A stretch of 64,000 nucleotides of DNA, from the NCBI GenBank assembly GCA_963717085.1, contig CAVQVM010000019.1, positions 490,618-554,617 of the forward strand. Reading direction: 5' to 3'. Each line of letters starts with the position of its first letter. The stretch's first letter is position 1. Below the pieces are notes generated by a model. It saw only the letters and a program-made list of their open reading frames with translations. It ran no database searches and was not told the DNA's origin. A program made the position numbers and the translations under genes. Positions 63,325 through 64,000 of the stretch are shown piece by piece. The stretch comes from DASQUK01 sp963717085 (GTDB lineage Bacteria > Actinomycetota > Acidimicrobiia > Acidimicrobiales > VFJN01).

Positions 63325-63938
63325 AGTGGACGACAGGCTCCACGAGCCTCCTGACCATCATGTTGGGGTTCGATCCGCTCACCGGGCTATCAGGGCTTGC
63401 GGATCCTCCTAGCCCGAGCCGCCCGACGACGAGAAGCCGGCCGTCGGCATTCTGGTCCAGGCAGGTTCCTGCCGCCTGCGATTCTCATCAAGGGCGGGAT
63501 GAAGCTCCCGATCGGCTACGCCAGCACTTCGAGGTAAGGCCCGATGGCATGTTCGTGGCCGGGGCCCTTAGTCCGGAGGAGCAACGGCAGCCCGAGGTTG
63601 AGGTGAAGGGGCGGTCTTCGATTACGGCAGCCAAGGGCCAGGGGACAGTGAACGGACACTTCCACGCCGGGATCCTCGATCTGCGCGCCCCGCTCACCTA
63701 CGCGTGGACCAGCGACGACGAGGTCGTGCTCGACCCGGAAAACCCGCGGAAGGTGAAGGTGCGGTTCACCCCCACCCCCGGCCAAGCCCGCTTAAGCCGG
63801 GTCACCGTCACCGTCACCGACGCCGACGGTCTGAGCGCCACCAACACGAAGAAGGTCAACGTCTCGGTCGTCAAGGTGCAAGGGCCGCGCGGTCAGGGCG
63901 GCGGCTCCGGCTCCAACAACCCTCAGGTCGAGCAGTGA
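63321..63938 (+). CDS. PKD-like domain protein
   Basis: About 205 residues if the TTG at 63321 (overlapping the previous TGA as TTGA) is the start. The N-terminal 90 residues look out of frame or unusual, so the true start may be further in. The C-terminal part is a clear PKD/Ig-like fold: LTYAWTSDDEVVLDPENPRK, VKVRFTPTPGQARLSRVTV, TVTDADGLSATNTKKVNVSV, then a Gly-rich tail. No signal peptide is visible. Third gene of the overlapping module. Confidence 0.55.
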   Translation: MKWTTGSTSLLTIMLGFDPLTGLSGLADPPSPSRPTTRSRPSAFWSRQVPAACDSHQGRDEAPDRLRQHFEVRPDGMFVAGALSPEEQRQPEVEVKGRSSITAAKGQGTVNGHFHAGILDLRAPLTYAWTSDDEVVLDPENPRKVKVRFTPTPGQARLSRVTVTVTDADGLSATNTKKVNVSVVKVQGPRGQGGGSGSNNPQVEQ

Positions 63939-64000
63939 CTCACCGGACCAGTAGTGGAGGACACCGGCTGAGACCGGAATGCCGATCGGTACACCTACGG

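Overview
The window is high-GC DNA with GTG/TTG starts, F420-linked enzymes (NADPH:F420 reductase type, luciferase-like monooxygenase, PNPOx-like protein), AfsR/LuxR-type giant ATPase regulators and hairpin terminators without U-tracts. This points to an actinomycete (Actinomycetota). An acidimicrobial or similar soil/aquatic lineage is possible, but the sequence alone does not fix the class. No rRNA, tRNA or CRISPR array was seen. Several genes carry a single-base indel, which could be genuine decay or an assembly error typical of long reads. Other genes have internal deletions or are only fragments, which is real decay.

Layout. 1-8 kb: ordinary chromosomal genes (winged-helix/AAA regulator divergent from an FAD monooxygenase-OsmC pair, a deleted regulator-hydrolase fusion, acetyltransferases, LapA-like protein, esterase). 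8.2-12.9 kb: a decayed stretch with fragments of SDRs, a tyrosine recombinase, an HNH nuclease and a HAD phosphatase, plus small membrane proteins and one Ser/Gly repeat protein. 12.9-20.7 kb: CDF metal transporter, universal stress protein-thioredoxin pair, LuxR-ATPase regulator divergent from a chain of start/stop-overlapping genes (metallo-hydrolase, broken isochorismatase, 3-methyladenine glycosylase, F420 reductase). 21.3-23.9 kb: a mosaic of short pieces of unrelated genes (SnoaL, LysR, SDR, LuxR, ABC ATPase, tyrosine recombinase) with one intact RibD-type reductase embedded.

24.7-52.5 kb: accessory region of mostly single, unrelated detoxification or modification genes (VOC, DUF1801, methyltransferases, RibD-type reductase, NUDIX, arylsulfatase, MOSC, epoxide hydrolase, luciferase-like, SagB-type, DUF1059, YdeI-like), a PadR-controlled ABC exporter and three wrecked insertion sequences. 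More than ten copies of an imperfect-palindromic repeat of about 60-90 bp lie between these genes. Copies at 24.77, 25.35, 25.85 and 26.44 kb enclose three consecutive one-gene units, which looks like a gene-cassette array although no canonical integron attC motif is visible. This repeat family is the main candidate for something undescribed.

52.7-64 kb: AraC-cupin pair, amidase, class III cyclase, hydrolases, a perfect 40-bp palindrome, a 107-bp nested inverted repeat, an intact IS110-family element with a probable bridge-RNA region (a second, broken IS110 copy lies at 51 kb), and a three-gene overlapping module of unknown function with a PKD-like domain protein at the right edge.
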